Origin: Beijerinckiaceae bacterium
GTDB lineage: Bacteria > Pseudomonadota > Alphaproteobacteria > Rhizobiales > Beijerinckiaceae
Reading direction: 5' to 3'
NCBI GenBank assembly: GCA_947454485.1
Contig: CANGJJ010000005.1
Location: 124,001-188,000, forward strand
DNA length: 64,000 nucleotides
This document shows, piece by piece, positions 16,860-26,239 of the stretch (the first letter of the stretch is position 1; each line of letters starts with the position of its first letter). A model generated the notes under the pieces. It did no database searches, had not been told where the DNA came from, and saw nothing but the letters and a program-made list of their open reading frames with translations. A program made the position numbers and the translations under genes.

Positions 16860-17969
16860 ATGAAGACCAGAGCCGCTGTCGCTTTCGCTGCCAAAAAGCC
16901 CCTCGAAATCGTCGAACTGGATCTTGATGGCCCCAAGGCGGGCGAAGTGCTGGTCGAGATCAAGGCCACCGGCATTTGCCACACCGATTATTACACGCTC
17001 TCGGGCGCTGATCCTGAAGGGCTCTTTCCCTGCGTGCTCGGCCATGAAGGCGCGGGCATTGTGGTGGATGTGGGCGCGGGCGTGACGAGCCTCAAAAAAG
17101 GCGATCACGTCATTCCGCTCTACACGCCTGAATGTCGCCAGTGCAAAAGCTGTCTGTCGCGCAAGACCAATCTGTGCACCTCGATCAGAGCGACACAGGG
17201 CAAGGGCCTGATGCCCGATGGCACAAGCCGCTTCCGCTGCGACAGCGAACCCGTGCTGCACTATATGGGCACATCGACCTTCTCGAATTTCATCGTTGCG
17301 CCAGAAATTGCGCTCGCCAAAATCCGCGAAGACGCACCCTTCGACAAGGTCTGCTATATCGGCTGTGGCGTCACCACCGGCATTGGTGCGGTGATCTGGA
17401 CCGCCAAAGCAGAAGCTGGTTGCCGCGCTGTGGTCTTTGGTCTTGGTGGCATCGGCCTCAATGTCATTCAGGGTCTGCGCATGATTGGCGCAGAGCAGAT
17501 CATCGGCGTTGATATCAATCCCGCCCGCAAAGCCATCGCCGAAAAATTTGGCATGACGCATTTCGTCAATCCCAACGAAGTGGGCACCGATCTTGTGCCT
17601 TATCTCGTCAACCTCACCGATGGCGGTGCAGATTATTCCTTCGACTGCACGGGCAATGTGACTGTCATGCGCCAAGCACTCGAATGCTGCCATCGCGGCT
17701 GGGGCCAATCCATCATCATTGGCGTTGCACCCTCAGGCGCAGAGATCTCAACACGCCCCTTCCAGCTCGTCACCGGACGCGTGTGGAAAGGCACTGCCTT
17801 TGGCGGCGCGCGCGGGCGCACCGATGTGCCGCGTATTGTCGACTGGTATATGGAAGGTCGCATCAATATCGACGACCTCATCACCCACAAACTGCCGCTG
17901 GAACGCATCAACGAAGGCTTCGACCTGATGCATGAAGGCAAGTCGATCCGCAGTGTGGTGGAGTTTTAG
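16860..17969 (+). CDS. frmA: S-(hydroxymethyl)glutathione dehydrogenase / class III alcohol dehydrogenase
   Basis: Oxidises S-hydroxymethylglutathione in formaldehyde detoxification; it can also reduce S-nitrosoglutathione. It has 369 residues, the family norm. The catalytic-zinc ligands lie in GICHTD and GHEGAG. The structural-zinc four-Cys loop is in PECRQCKSCLSRKTNLC. The coenzyme motif is GLGGIG. The ATG at 16860 was chosen because homology begins at KTRAAVAF; an upstream in-frame ATG at 16779 would add a non-conserved tail. It is itself a zinc enzyme and sits next to the Zur box. Confidence 0.94.
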   Translation: MKTRAAVAFAAKKPLEIVELDLDGPKAGEVLVEIKATGICHTDYYTLSGADPEGLFPCVLGHEGAGIVVDVGAGVTSLKKGDHVIPLYTPECRQCKSCLSRKTNLCTSIRATQGKGLMPDGTSRFRCDSEPVLHYMGTSTFSNFIVAPEIALAKIREDAPFDKVCYIGCGVTTGIGAVIWTAKAEAGCRAVVFGLGGIGLNVIQGLRMIGAEQIIGVDINPARKAIAEKFGMTHFVNPNEVGTDLVPYLVNLTDGGADYSFDCTGNVTVMRQALECCHRGWGQSIIIGVAPSGAEISTRPFQLVTGRVWKGTAFGGARGRTDVPRIVDWYMEGRINIDDLITHKLPLERINEGFDLMHEGKSIRSVVEF

Positions 17970-18017
17970 AAAAACCACCCGCTTCAACCAATCTGCGCTT
18001 TGTGCTAGATTTTCGCC

Positions 18018-18725
18018 ATGACGAAGCGGGCCTGCATGTCAAAAAATGCTATGCCCTTGGGGATTGGATGTTATTCAATTCCCGAGGCGGCCCGTCTGTT
18101 GAAGATCGATGCCGCCAGCATCCGCCGCTGGGTGAGTGGCTATAGCTACAAACGGGGTAATGAGCGCCATCGCCAGCCAGCTCTGTGGCCAGTCCAATGG
18201 CCCCAGGGTCGCTCGGTCGAGCTCGGCTTTCGCGATCTCATGGAGCTGCGCTTTGTGGCGCAGTTTCTTGAGATAGGCCTCTCGCTGCAAACCATCCGTA
18301 CATGTTTGCGCCACGCCCGCGACTCTATTGGCGATGACCATCCCCTCAGCACGCGCCGCTTTCAAACAGATGGCCGCACGATTTTTCTTGAAGGGCTGAA
18401 AGAGGCTGATGTCGCCGTGCTGGACCTCAAGCACAAGCAATATGCGCTGCGGGACATTATTGCACGCACCTTCCGCGACCTCGATTTCGATGAGAGTGGC
18501 AAGGTCATGCGCTGGCGGCCCTTTCATGGCCGCAAGTCAATCATCGTTGATCCTGCGCGCGCTTTTGGTCAGCCCATTCACGCAGGCTCAGGCATTCCGA
18601 CCCTGACCTTGGCACAGGCTTTCGAGGCTGAGGGCTCCGAAGACATTGTCGCCAATCTTTATGATGTTTCCATCCAAGTTGTTCGTGACGCCATTTCATT
18701 TGAGAAAGAGCTTTTGGCTGCTTGA
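18018..18725 (+). CDS. DUF433-domain antitoxin with N-terminal HTH (VapB45-like)
   Basis: A 235-residue protein. The N terminus has a MerR-like helix-turn-helix (YSIPEAARLLKIDAASIRRW, 20 residues). The C terminus (about 170-230) is a DUF433 domain. This combination pairs with PIN-like DUF5615 proteins in type II toxin-antitoxin modules such as mycobacterial VapBC45. The next gene is exactly such a protein and overlaps this stop codon by 4 bases. The antitoxin would bind both the toxin and the operon promoter. ATGs at codons 7 and 12 are alternative starts. Confidence 0.78.
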   Translation: MTKRACMSKNAMPLGIGCYSIPEAARLLKIDAASIRRWVSGYSYKRGNERHRQPALWPVQWPQGRSVELGFRDLMELRFVAQFLEIGLSLQTIRTCLRHARDSIGDDHPLSTRRFQTDGRTIFLEGLKEADVAVLDLKHKQYALRDIIARTFRDLDFDESGKVMRWRPFHGRKSIIVDPARAFGQPIHAGSGIPTLTLAQAFEAEGSEDIVANLYDVSIQVVRDAISFEKELLAA

Positions 18726-19120
18726 AGATCTTTTTTGATCACAATCTGTCACCCGCCATGGCGCGGGCGCTGCGCGAATTGTTCAAAGGCAGGCACGATG
18801 TGACCTGGCTCTCAGAGCGTTTCGACCGCACGACGAGCGATGTGGACTGGATTTCTGATTTAAGCGCCCACGGCCAGTGGGTGGTCTTCTCCGCTGACCG
18901 CGCCATCACCCGGCGACATGCCGAACGAGGTGCGTTCCAGCAGGCAAAATTTGTCGGCTTCTTTTTATCGCGCGGTTTGGAAAAATCGACCGTAGTAAAA
19001 CAGCTCGAACGCATTTTGGCGAACTGGCCAAAAATCGAAGAACTGGCCAGTTCCACTCCGGGTGGCGCGCTCTTCGAACTCACGTTGAAGACGAACCACC
19101 CGAAGAAATTGCGCGCCTGA
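18722..19120 (+). CDS. PIN-like (DUF5615) toxin, VapC45-like
   Basis: A 132-residue protein with the DUF5615/PIN-like opening KIFFDHNLSP (acidic D6) and later acidic positions in DVDWISD and FSADRAI. It is probably an Mg2+-dependent RNase toxin. The start is a TTG at 18722 overlapping the antitoxin stop as TTGA, so translation is coupled and the toxin is likely made at a lower level than the antitoxin. It is convergent with the GMC oxidoreductase, whose stop codon begins at the very next base. Confidence 0.78.
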   Translation: MKIFFDHNLSPAMARALRELFKGRHDVTWLSERFDRTTSDVDWISDLSAHGQWVVFSADRAITRRHAERGAFQQAKFVGFFLSRGLEKSTVVKQLERILANWPKIEELASSTPGGALFELTLKTNHPKKLRA

Positions 19121-20740
19121 TCACACGCCCTGCGCGGCCGGCAATTTCGGCAGGCCGCGAATGAAGTCGGCACCGCGCTCGGCGATCATCAAAACGCAGG
19201 CATTGATATGCGCACCCACGATGCTGGGCATGGCAGACGCATCGACAACGCGCAGACCTTCAATCCCGTGCACGCGCAATTCAGGATCGAGCACCGGACC
19301 AATCGGGCAAGTCCCGCAAGGATGATGCACGGTGATCGCGGTCTTGCGGAACCACTCCTCAATATCCGCATCGCTCTTGATTAAGGGCGGGCCAGCGGGC
19401 GCGCCGCGATAGTCATTCATCGCAGGCTGATGCGCGACATCGAGCGCCAGACGCGTGCCCTTGATGATGGTTTTGAGATCATCTGGATGGGTGAGGAAAT
19501 TATAATGGATCGCAGGCTTGGCGAAGGGATCGCTCGAGCGCAGCAAAACTTCGCCACGGCTCTTTTGACGCATCAAGGCCGGACGAATGGCATAAGTGTC
19601 CTCAAAGGGCGGCACGATGCCGGGGAACCACAGATGCGCATTGGCCGCCGTGCCACGGAAGATGAATTCCATATCCGGATATTCAAGTGACGTATCAGTC
19701 TTGATGAAGGCAAACAGACTGCCCGGCACATCCGTCCCCGGACCTTTGCCAAACAAATAGGCCTGCATCATCGCAATCGACATACGATCAAAACGCAGCA
19801 ATTGATGGAAGAAGCCCGGCTGTTTGCGTGACCATGCAAACCATGCGGCCAGATGGTCTTGCAGATTTTTACCAACCGGCAAATCAACCAGAGTCTTGAT
19901 GCCATGTTCGCGCAAATGCGCATCAGGCCCGATGCCCGACAGCATCAACAATTGCGGCGCATTGAACGCACCCGAAGAGATGATGACTTCTTTTTCCGCA
20001 TAGACGCGGTGGGTCATCTCATCCTTGCGATATTCCACACCCACCGCGCGCGTACCTTCAAACAAAATACGCGTGGCATGGGCTTTGACTTCGAGGCTGA
20101 GATTGCGGCGCTTGAGTGCGGGATGCAGATGCGCGCGCGCGGCTGAATGGCGCTTGCCGTCCTTGATCGTCTGCTGGATGAGACCAAAGCCCTCGGTCGT
20201 CTCGCCGTTGAAATCCTCGTTTTCGCGAAAGCCAGAGGCCTTGCCCGCTTGCGTCCAGGAATCAAACAAAGGATCAGGCCGCCCGCTCCAGCGCACGAAG
20301 ACCTCGCCCGAACCACCGCGATATTTATTCTCACCCTCGCACCAGGTTTCGCCGCGTTTGAAATAGGGCAGAACCTCGCGATAGGACCAGCCGGTTGCGC
20401 CCTCTTCGCGCGCCCAGCGGTCATAGTCACCCCGATCACCGCGCGTATAGGCCATCACATTGATGGAATGCGAGCCACCCAGAACCTTGCCGCGCATCGC
20501 CTCAATCGAACGCCCATGGAGCGCAGGATCGGGCTCGGCATCATAGCCCCAGTCATGCAGGCGATATTGATGCATTTTGCCAAGGCCAACCGGCACATGA
20601 ATGAGCGGGTCAAGATCGCGCCCGCCCGCCTCCAGAATGAGGACATTGTCTGTACCTGACGCACTCAGGCGGTTGGCCAAAACGCAACCGGCCGAGCCAG
20701 CACCGATGATGATATAGTCGTAGCCGCGCTGTGCGGTCAT
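19121..20740 (-). CDS. GMC-family FAD-dependent oxidoreductase (choline dehydrogenase-like)
   Basis: A 539-residue flavoenzyme. The FAD motif [18 protein letters not shown] is near the N terminus, followed by the GMC signature [13 protein letters not shown]. The C-terminal catalytic His/Asn region is [11 protein letters not shown] ... GAHINA. It would oxidise an alcohol with FAD. It resembles choline and alcohol dehydrogenases, but no betaine genes are nearby, so the substrate is unknown. The ATG at 20740 has a GGGGG ribosome site 8 bases upstream; an opening from 20881 is unlikely. Confidence 0.88.
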   Translation of the reverse strand: MTAQRGYDYIIIGAGSAGCVLANRLSASGTDNVLILEAGGRDLDPLIHVPVGLGKMHQYRLHDWGYDAEPDPALHGRSIEAMRGKVLGGSHSINVMAYTRGDRGDYDRWAREEGATGWSYREVLPYFKRGETWCEGENKYRGGSGEVFVRWSGRPDPLFDSWTQAGKASGFRENEDFNGETTEGFGLIQQTIKDGKRHSAARAHLHPALKRRNLSLEVKAHATRILFEGTRAVGVEYRKDEMTHRVYAEKEVIISSGAFNAPQLLMLSGIGPDAHLREHGIKTLVDLPVGKNLQDHLAAWFAWSRKQPGFFHQLLRFDRMSIAMMQAYLFGKGPGTDVPGSLFAFIKTDTSLEYPDMEFIFRGTAANAHLWFPGIVPPFEDTYAIRPALMRQKSRGEVLLRSSDPFAKPAIHYNFLTHPDDLKTIIKGTRLALDVAHQPAMNDYRGAPAGPPLIKSDADIEEWFRKTAITVHHPCGTCPIGPVLDPELRVHGIEGLRVVDASAMPSIVGAHINACVLMIAERGADFIRGLPKLPAAQGV

Positions 20741-20904
20741 TGTGTTTCCCCCAAGAGGCCGTGGCCTGACCTTGATCTGCGCCACAGCTTGCCACGTTCG
20801 GGGGGCATAAGAAAAGAGCAGGCTCGTAGCGCCATCTCGGCATTTGGAAAATTCTCGCCCAGACCCCATAATTGGCGCCAAGCAATGGAATGGGAGGACG
20901 ACCT

Positions 20905-21864
20905 ATGACGACCACACGCCGCCAGTTCACCGCTGGCCTTACCGGATCTTTGGCCGCAGCCATGACCCCCGCCTTTGCCCAATCGAGCGACTTCATCAAT
21001 GTGCTGACGGGCGGCACATCGGGTGTCTATTACCCGATGGGTGTCGCGCTCTCAAAAATCTTCAGCCAGCGCATTCCAGGTGCGCGGCCTTCAGTACAGG
21101 CCACCAAAGCCTCTGTTGAAAATCTAGTCCTGTTGCAATCGGGCAAAGGCGAGATTGCCTTCACACTGGGCGACTCCTTGGCCTTTGCTTGGGCCGGCGA
21201 TGAAGAAGCAGGCTTCAAGGGCAAGCTCGACCGTTTGCGCGGCCTGTGCGCCATCTATCCCAACTTCATCCAAATCGTCGCCTCCAAGGAGAGCGGCATC
21301 AAGACGCTCGCCGATCTCAAGGGGAAGCGCCTGTCGGTGGGCGCGCCGAAGTCGGGAACCGAACTCAATGCGCGCGCGATTCTCTCAGGCGCTGGCCTCA
21401 GCTACAAAGATCTCGGCAAGGTCGAATATCTGCCCTTCGCTGAATCGGTCGATCTCATCAAGAACCGCCAGCTTGATGCCACGCTTCAGTCTGCTGGTCT
21501 TGGCGTTGCAGCGATCCGCGATCTTGCTGCCTCGCTCGAGATCAATGTGGTGGAAGTGCCTGCCGCGCTCGTCGACAAAATCGGCGCCCCCTATGTCAAA
21601 GCGATCATCCCGGCCAATACTTACACCGGCCAGACGCAAGATGTGCAGGCCGCTGCTGTGGTGAACTATCTCGTGACACGCTCCAATCTGTCGGACGAGC
21701 TTGCCTATCAGATGGTGAAAGGCGTGTTTGAATCGCGCGACGAACTCGTGGCCGCCCATCAGGCCGCCCGCGACATCCAGCTTGAAAAAGCCCTCGAGGG
21801 CATGCCTGTGCCGGTTCATCCGGGCGCGCAGCGCTACTTCCGCGAAAAAGGCATTGCCAAATAA
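20905..21864 (+). CDS. TAXI-family TRAP transporter solute-binding protein
   Basis: A periplasmic receptor of 319 residues. It has a twin-arginine-like leader (TRRQFTAGLTG) ending near AFAQS. The TAXI hallmark TGGTSGVYYPMGVALS follows. TAXI receptors usually bind glutamate or other dicarboxylates for sodium-driven TRAP permeases. The ATG at 20905 has a GGGAGGA site upstream. The fused permease gene follows after 41 bp that hold a hairpin, and a DUF1850 gene completes the standard three-gene set. Confidence 0.92.
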   Translation: MTTTRRQFTAGLTGSLAAAMTPAFAQSSDFINVLTGGTSGVYYPMGVALSKIFSQRIPGARPSVQATKASVENLVLLQSGKGEIAFTLGDSLAFAWAGDEEAGFKGKLDRLRGLCAIYPNFIQIVASKESGIKTLADLKGKRLSVGAPKSGTELNARAILSGAGLSYKDLGKVEYLPFAESVDLIKNRQLDATLQSAGLGVAAIRDLAASLEINVVEVPAALVDKIGAPYVKAIIPANTYTGQTQDVQAAAVVNYLVTRSNLSDELAYQMVKGVFESRDELVAAHQAARDIQLEKALEGMPVPVHPGAQRYFREKGIAK

Positions 21865-21876
21865 GATGTCCCTTTT

Positions 21877-21896
21877 GGGGAGCCTGCGGGCTCCCC
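21877..21896 (+). repeat. Intercistronic stem-loop between TRAP receptor and permease
   Basis: Perfect hairpin with arms GGGGAGCC (21877-21884) and GGCTCCCC (21889-21896) and a 4-base loop, with no long T run. Such hairpins often stabilise the upstream receptor message and lower permease expression. Confidence 0.65.
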
Positions 21897-21905
21897 AGTT
21901 TCAGG

Positions 21906-24005
21906 ATGAGCTTGATGAGCGTGACACACCAGAGCGAGCAGATTCAATCTGCGCCCAGCGAATTTGATATTGAGCATCACCTGCCAGCAGGCTTTGGCTC
22001 TGGCTTCTCAGGCCTCGCGCTCTTTGCCATCGCTGTCGCTTTCTCCGTCTTTCAGATTTACACGGCGATCTTTGCGCCGCTCCCCACGCAAGTGCTGCGC
22101 GCTGTGCATGTCGGCTTGCTGGTTCTGGTTGCCTGCGGCCTTGTTGCCAATCATCGCGCGCCCTCGCTTGTGTTCAAAAGCCTCATCTGGGCAGCTGGTT
22201 TTGCAGGCCTTGCCATCGGCCTCTATCACTGGATTTTCTACGCCGAGCTTGTGAACCGCGCAGGCGAATTGACGCATGAAGATTACGCCATCGGCATCGC
22301 CACCATCGTCATTCTCTTTGCTATTTCGTGGCGCCTGATGGGAGCGGCCCTGCCACTCATTTGCCTTGCCTTCATCGCTTATGCGGCCTGGGGCCATCTG
22401 CTGCCCGCGCCTTTTGATCATCGCCCCTTCGACTTCGAACAGATCATCGAACAATTGAGCTTTGGCACCGAGGGCATCTATGCAACGCCCACGGGCATTT
22501 CTGCGACCTATATCTATCTCTTCATTCTATTCGGCGCGTTTTTGGAACGCGCTGGCATGATCCAGCTCTTCAATGATGTCGCGCTCGGTCTTGTGGGCTG
22601 GGCGCGTGGCGGCGCTGCCAAAGTCGCGGTCATTTCATCTGCGCTCATGGGCACGATCTCAGGCTCAGGCGTTGCCAATGTTGTCACCGTGGGTCAGTTC
22701 ACCATTCCCTTGATGATGCGCTTTGGCTATCGCGGCTCTTTTGCGGGCGGTGTTGAAGCGACCGCCTCCATGGGCGGGCAGATCATGCCGCCTGTCATGG
22801 GCGCCGTTGCCTTCATCATGGCTGAAAATATCAATGTGCCTTATGCGGAGATCGTCAAAGCCGCGATCATTCCTGCTATTCTGTATTTCGCCTCGGCCTT
22901 CTGGATGGTGCATCTGGAGGCTGGCAAACATGGGCTTATGGGCATTCCGCGCGCTGATCTGCCAAGCCCGCTCGCAGCTTTCAAACGTCAATGGCATCTG
23001 GCTCTGCCACTCGCTGTTCTCGTCTGGTTGTTGATGGATGGATTCACGCCGCTCTTTGCAGGCTCCATCGGCCTTGCTCTGACAGTCGTCATGATTTTGG
23101 GCAGCGCGGTTGCGCTCAATCTCAAAGGCAATGCACTGCGCGCCGCGATGTGGATCTGCCTTGGTCTTGTAGCGGCAAGCTTCCTGAAGCTTGGCGTCAA
23201 TGTCTTGCTGTGGCTCGTGGGCGCTTTGGCACTCGCCTGTTTGCTCACACGCGGCGGGCGCGAGACCCTGCTCATCTGCCGCGATGTTTTGGCTGAGGGC
23301 GCGCGTCAGGCTCTGCCTGTTGGTCTTGCCTGCGCCATCGTTGGCACTGTCATCGGCACACTCACTCTCACCGGCACGGCAACGATCTTCGGCAATTGGA
23401 TCGTGTCATTCGGGCGCGAGTCACTCTTCTTGTGCTTGCTCTTGGTGATGGTGACCTCGATCATTCTGGGCACAGGCCTTCCCACCATCCCCACTTACAT
23501 CATCACCGCATCGCTCGCTGCGCCCGCTTTATTGCAACTGGGTGTGCCGCTCATCAGCAGCCATATGTTCGTCTTCTATTATGGCATTATCGCCGATCTC
23601 ACACCGCCTGTAGCTCTGGCAGCCCTCGCAGCGGCCCCCATCGCCAAGGCGAGCCCCGATGCGATTGGCTGGCAGGCGACACGCATCGCACTCGCAGGCT
23701 TCATCATCCCCTTCATGGGTGTCTATGAGCCAACTTTGATGATGCAGGCCGGCGGCGCTTTGGCGGCTGAATATGGCTATGTAGTGGAACTTGGCTGGGC
23801 CTTCTTCAAAGCCTGCCTGACCATTTTGATCTGCGGTGTCGCGGCCATTGGGTATTTCATGACACAGGTCACGAAGCTCGAGCGCATCACCGCTGGTTTG
23901 GCGGGTGCCTTCTTCATCGTGCCCAATACCAATTTGCATCTGGTGGCCGTGGCGCTCACCGCTGTCCTCACCATCAGCAATTGGCGGGCGGCGCGGCGCG
24001 CATGA
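21906..24005 (+). CDS. TRAP transporter fused permease (DctQ-DctM type)
   Basis: A large inner-membrane protein of 699 residues with about 17-18 hydrophobic segments. It fuses the small (4TM) and large (12TM) TRAP subunits, as is usual for TAXI systems. Conserved stretches include SGSGVANVVTVGQFTIP, GGQIMPPVMGA and GTGLPTIPTYI. It works with the preceding receptor to import an organic acid using an ion gradient. Its stop overlaps the DUF1850 gene as ATGA. ATG 21918 is an alternative start. Confidence 0.93.
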   Translation: MSLMSVTHQSEQIQSAPSEFDIEHHLPAGFGSGFSGLALFAIAVAFSVFQIYTAIFAPLPTQVLRAVHVGLLVLVACGLVANHRAPSLVFKSLIWAAGFAGLAIGLYHWIFYAELVNRAGELTHEDYAIGIATIVILFAISWRLMGAALPLICLAFIAYAAWGHLLPAPFDHRPFDFEQIIEQLSFGTEGIYATPTGISATYIYLFILFGAFLERAGMIQLFNDVALGLVGWARGGAAKVAVISSALMGTISGSGVANVVTVGQFTIPLMMRFGYRGSFAGGVEATASMGGQIMPPVMGAVAFIMAENINVPYAEIVKAAIIPAILYFASAFWMVHLEAGKHGLMGIPRADLPSPLAAFKRQWHLALPLAVLVWLLMDGFTPLFAGSIGLALTVVMILGSAVALNLKGNALRAAMWICLGLVAASFLKLGVNVLLWLVGALALACLLTRGGRETLLICRDVLAEGARQALPVGLACAIVGTVIGTLTLTGTATIFGNWIVSFGRESLFLCLLLVMVTSIILGTGLPTIPTYIITASLAAPALLQLGVPLISSHMFVFYYGIIADLTPPVALAALAAAPIAKASPDAIGWQATRIALAGFIIPFMGVYEPTLMMQAGGALAAEYGYVVELGWAFFKACLTILICGVAAIGYFMTQVTKLERITAGLAGAFFIVPNTNLHLVAVALTAVLTISNWRAARRA

Positions 24006-24367
24006 GTCTGTGCATCGTCACGGCAGCGGGCCTCATCAAGCTCGCCGCCTCGACCTTCACTCTGGGCTGGACGCATTCCATCGAAAAGACGCGCTGGGAA
24101 GAAGACTGGCGCGTCACCGAACAAGGCCTGTTGCTCGAAGAGGCGCGGATTGAGCATATGGGCGCGGGGATGGAGCCAGGAGACGGCGCGCGCTTTGATG
24201 GTCGCTGGTGGCGCTGGACGCCCAAAGTCCCCGCCCTGCCAGAAGTCCTGCTGCGCCGGTCAGATGCGATCCCGCAAGGTTGGTCGCTCTGCGCCAACGG
24301 CCAATGCCAACGCATCGGCACACCGCAAGACGGCGGCGACATCATGGTGATGAAACCCTGCCCGTAA
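24002..24367 (+). CDS. DUF1850 protein, TAXI-TRAP partner
   Basis: A 121-residue protein with the DUF1850 features SFxLGWTHSIEKTRW-like (residues about 18-31) and WSLCANGQC near the end. DUF1850 genes are found with TAXI-TRAP operons, but their biochemical role is not known. It starts at the ATG that overlaps the permease stop (ATGA). The N-terminal hydrophobic stretch may be a signal or anchor. Confidence 0.85.
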   Translation: MSLCIVTAAGLIKLAASTFTLGWTHSIEKTRWEEDWRVTEQGLLLEEARIEHMGAGMEPGDGARFDGRWWRWTPKVPALPEVLLRRSDAIPQGWSLCANGQCQRIGTPQDGGDIMVMKPCP

Positions 24368-24370
24368 GGC

Positions 24371-24640
24371 CTATTCGCGGATGGGCTCGACCTTCAGCGC
24401 CGCGCGCACGAAGTAATAGAGCAGCACCAGACCGACGATTCCGCCCAGCACTTCGACGCCCGCGCTGACGATGGGGGGCAGACCCAAAAGGCCGCCCAAG
24501 GCCCAACCGGCAGCCCAGGTCATGCCCACAAGCTCAGTGCCAACCAGAATGGCCACGCTGACGATGGTCAGTGTGTTTTGCCAGTTGATCGCCTTGGCCT
24601 TGGTCACAGCCTGCTCCGAATGGGACTCGCTTGGGGTCAT
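24371..24640 (-). CDS. Small two-pass membrane protein of unknown function
   Basis: An 89-residue protein with two hydrophobic segments (about 20-52 and 56-80) separated by a Pro/Gly turn (GLLGLPPI). The N terminus is polar and the C terminus basic (ALKVEPIRE). I recognise no family with certainty. The ATG at 24640 follows a GGAGG-like site (AGGTGCCTCC on the coding strand). It is divergent from the gamma-glutamyltransferase homologue with 48 bp between starts, and converges on the TRAP operon 3 bp away. Confidence 0.65.
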   Translation of the reverse strand: MTPSESHSEQAVTKAKAINWQNTLTIVSVAILVGTELVGMTWAAGWALGGLLGLPPIVSAGVEVLGGIVGLVLLYYFVRAALKVEPIRE

Positions 24641-24688
24641 GGAGGCACCTATACCATCCCTCTGCACCGGTGCAACACCAAGGCTTCT

Positions 24689-26239
24689 ATGGGTCAGACT
24701 GAAATCTTCGCGAGCGCCGCCGTGACCGCACCCCATGGGGCGGCCACACAAAGCGGCCAGACCATTCTGGCGATGGGCGGCACGGCGGTTGAGGCCATGG
24801 TCGCCATGGCCGCCACGCTTTCAGTCGCCTATCCCCATCTCAGCGGCCTTGGCGGGGATGGTATCTGGCTGGTGCGCGAGCCCAAGGGCCGTATTTTGTC
24901 CTTTGAAGCGAGTGGCCTGGCCGCAAAAGCCGCCAGCGCGGACCCTTTGCGCAAGCTGGGCCATGTCACTATGCCCCGCCACGGCCTTGCCGCCACCCTC
25001 ACCGTGCCGGGCGCTGTCAGCGGCTGGCAGCTTGCCCTCGACTATGCCCGCGCGACCGGCGGGCGCCTGCCCCTGTCCGATCTGCTGCGCGATGCCATCT
25101 CGCTCGCCCGTCAAGGCGCAGCGGTCTCGCCCTCGCAAAACCGCCAGCGCGCGCCCATCGAGGCCCCCGGCTTTGCCACGCTCTTTCTGGAGGCAGGCGA
25201 ATGGCCGAAAGATGATGCGATCCGCCGCTATGAGAAACTGGCGGATGTTTTGGAGCAACTCGCCCATGCGGGCCTGCGTGATTTTTACGACGGCGATGTC
25301 GCGCGCGAAATCGGCGCTGATTGCGAGGCCCTGCGCCATCTGTTGACGCGCGAGGACTTCGCCAAGCAAGAGGCCAAAGTGCGCGAGCCACTCGCGCTCA
25401 AAATCGCAGGTCGCAGCCATTATGCGCCCGCCTCCTCAACACAAGGCCTCGCTGCTTTGCTGCTGCTCGGCATTTATGAGCGCAAAGCGATCAAGCGCTG
25501 CGACAGTGCTGACCATTTACATGTCCTGATCGAGGCGAGCAAGCGCGCACATAAGTTGCGCGATGCGCTGTGCGTGGATCCTGCCTTCGCCGATCATCGC
25601 GCCGCTGATCTTCTGGCAAGCCCCTTGATGGAACGCGAGAGCGAAGCCGTGGACATGGCGCGCGCAGCATCATGGCCCGCCCCCACAAGCGCGCTTGATG
25701 GCGTCTTCATGAGTGCCAGTGATGCGCGCGGCTTTGTCGTGGCCTATAGCCAATCAATCGGTACGCCCTATGGGTCAGGCTGCGTTCTGCCACGCACCGG
25801 CGTTCTGCTGAACAATCACGCGGCCCATTTTTCGCTGGACCCAAGCTCACCGCAACTCTTGCAAGCCCGCAAGCGACCTTTGCAAAAGCTCAGCCCCGCT
25901 TTGTGCGTCTTTGATGACGGGCGTGTGCTGGCCTATGGAAGCATGAGCGGCGATGCACAGCCAGCTGCACAAGCGCAAATCGCCTCGCGCATTGCTTTGG
26001 GCATGGATCTGGCAGAGGCCATCACTGCGCCACGCTTTCATGCGCACAACGGAAGTCTTGATCTCGAAGAGGGGCTCGACCCCACAGTGCTGCGCGAACT
26101 CTCCAAGCGCGGCCATGAGATCAGCGAAGTGGCGCGCAGCGAGACCTTCGGCCATGCGGGCGCCTTGCTGCGTGACACAAAGGGGCGCATCGCAGCGGCG
26201 CATGATCCGCGCGGCGATGGCGGCGTGCTCGGTCTTTAA
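24689..26239 (+). CDS. Gamma-glutamyltransferase-family protein lacking the Thr nucleophile
   Basis: A 516-residue Ntn-hydrolase homologue of the GGT/HpxW type without a signal peptide. It has SGLGGDGIWLV near residue 55 and QSIGTPYGSGCVLPRTGVLL in the small-subunit region. The self-cleavage site, normally a Thr in a TTH or TVY context before SVVD, reads D-G338-V-F-M-S-A-S-D. The nucleophile is therefore Gly, and neither maturation nor the usual chemistry should work. The oxyanion stretch reads GSMSGDAQP instead of GG-containing forms. It overlaps the convergent NicO gene by 4 bp. The fold call is firm; activity is doubtful. Confidence 0.75.
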   Translation: MGQTEIFASAAVTAPHGAATQSGQTILAMGGTAVEAMVAMAATLSVAYPHLSGLGGDGIWLVREPKGRILSFEASGLAAKAASADPLRKLGHVTMPRHGLAATLTVPGAVSGWQLALDYARATGGRLPLSDLLRDAISLARQGAAVSPSQNRQRAPIEAPGFATLFLEAGEWPKDDAIRRYEKLADVLEQLAHAGLRDFYDGDVAREIGADCEALRHLLTREDFAKQEAKVREPLALKIAGRSHYAPASSTQGLAALLLLGIYERKAIKRCDSADHLHVLIEASKRAHKLRDALCVDPAFADHRAADLLASPLMERESEAVDMARAASWPAPTSALDGVFMSASDARGFVVAYSQSIGTPYGSGCVLPRTGVLLNNHAAHFSLDPSSPQLLQARKRPLQKLSPALCVFDDGRVLAYGSMSGDAQPAAQAQIASRIALGMDLAEAITAPRFHAHNGSLDLEEGLDPTVLRELSKRGHEISEVARSETFGHAGALLRDTKGRIAAAHDPRGDGGVLGL

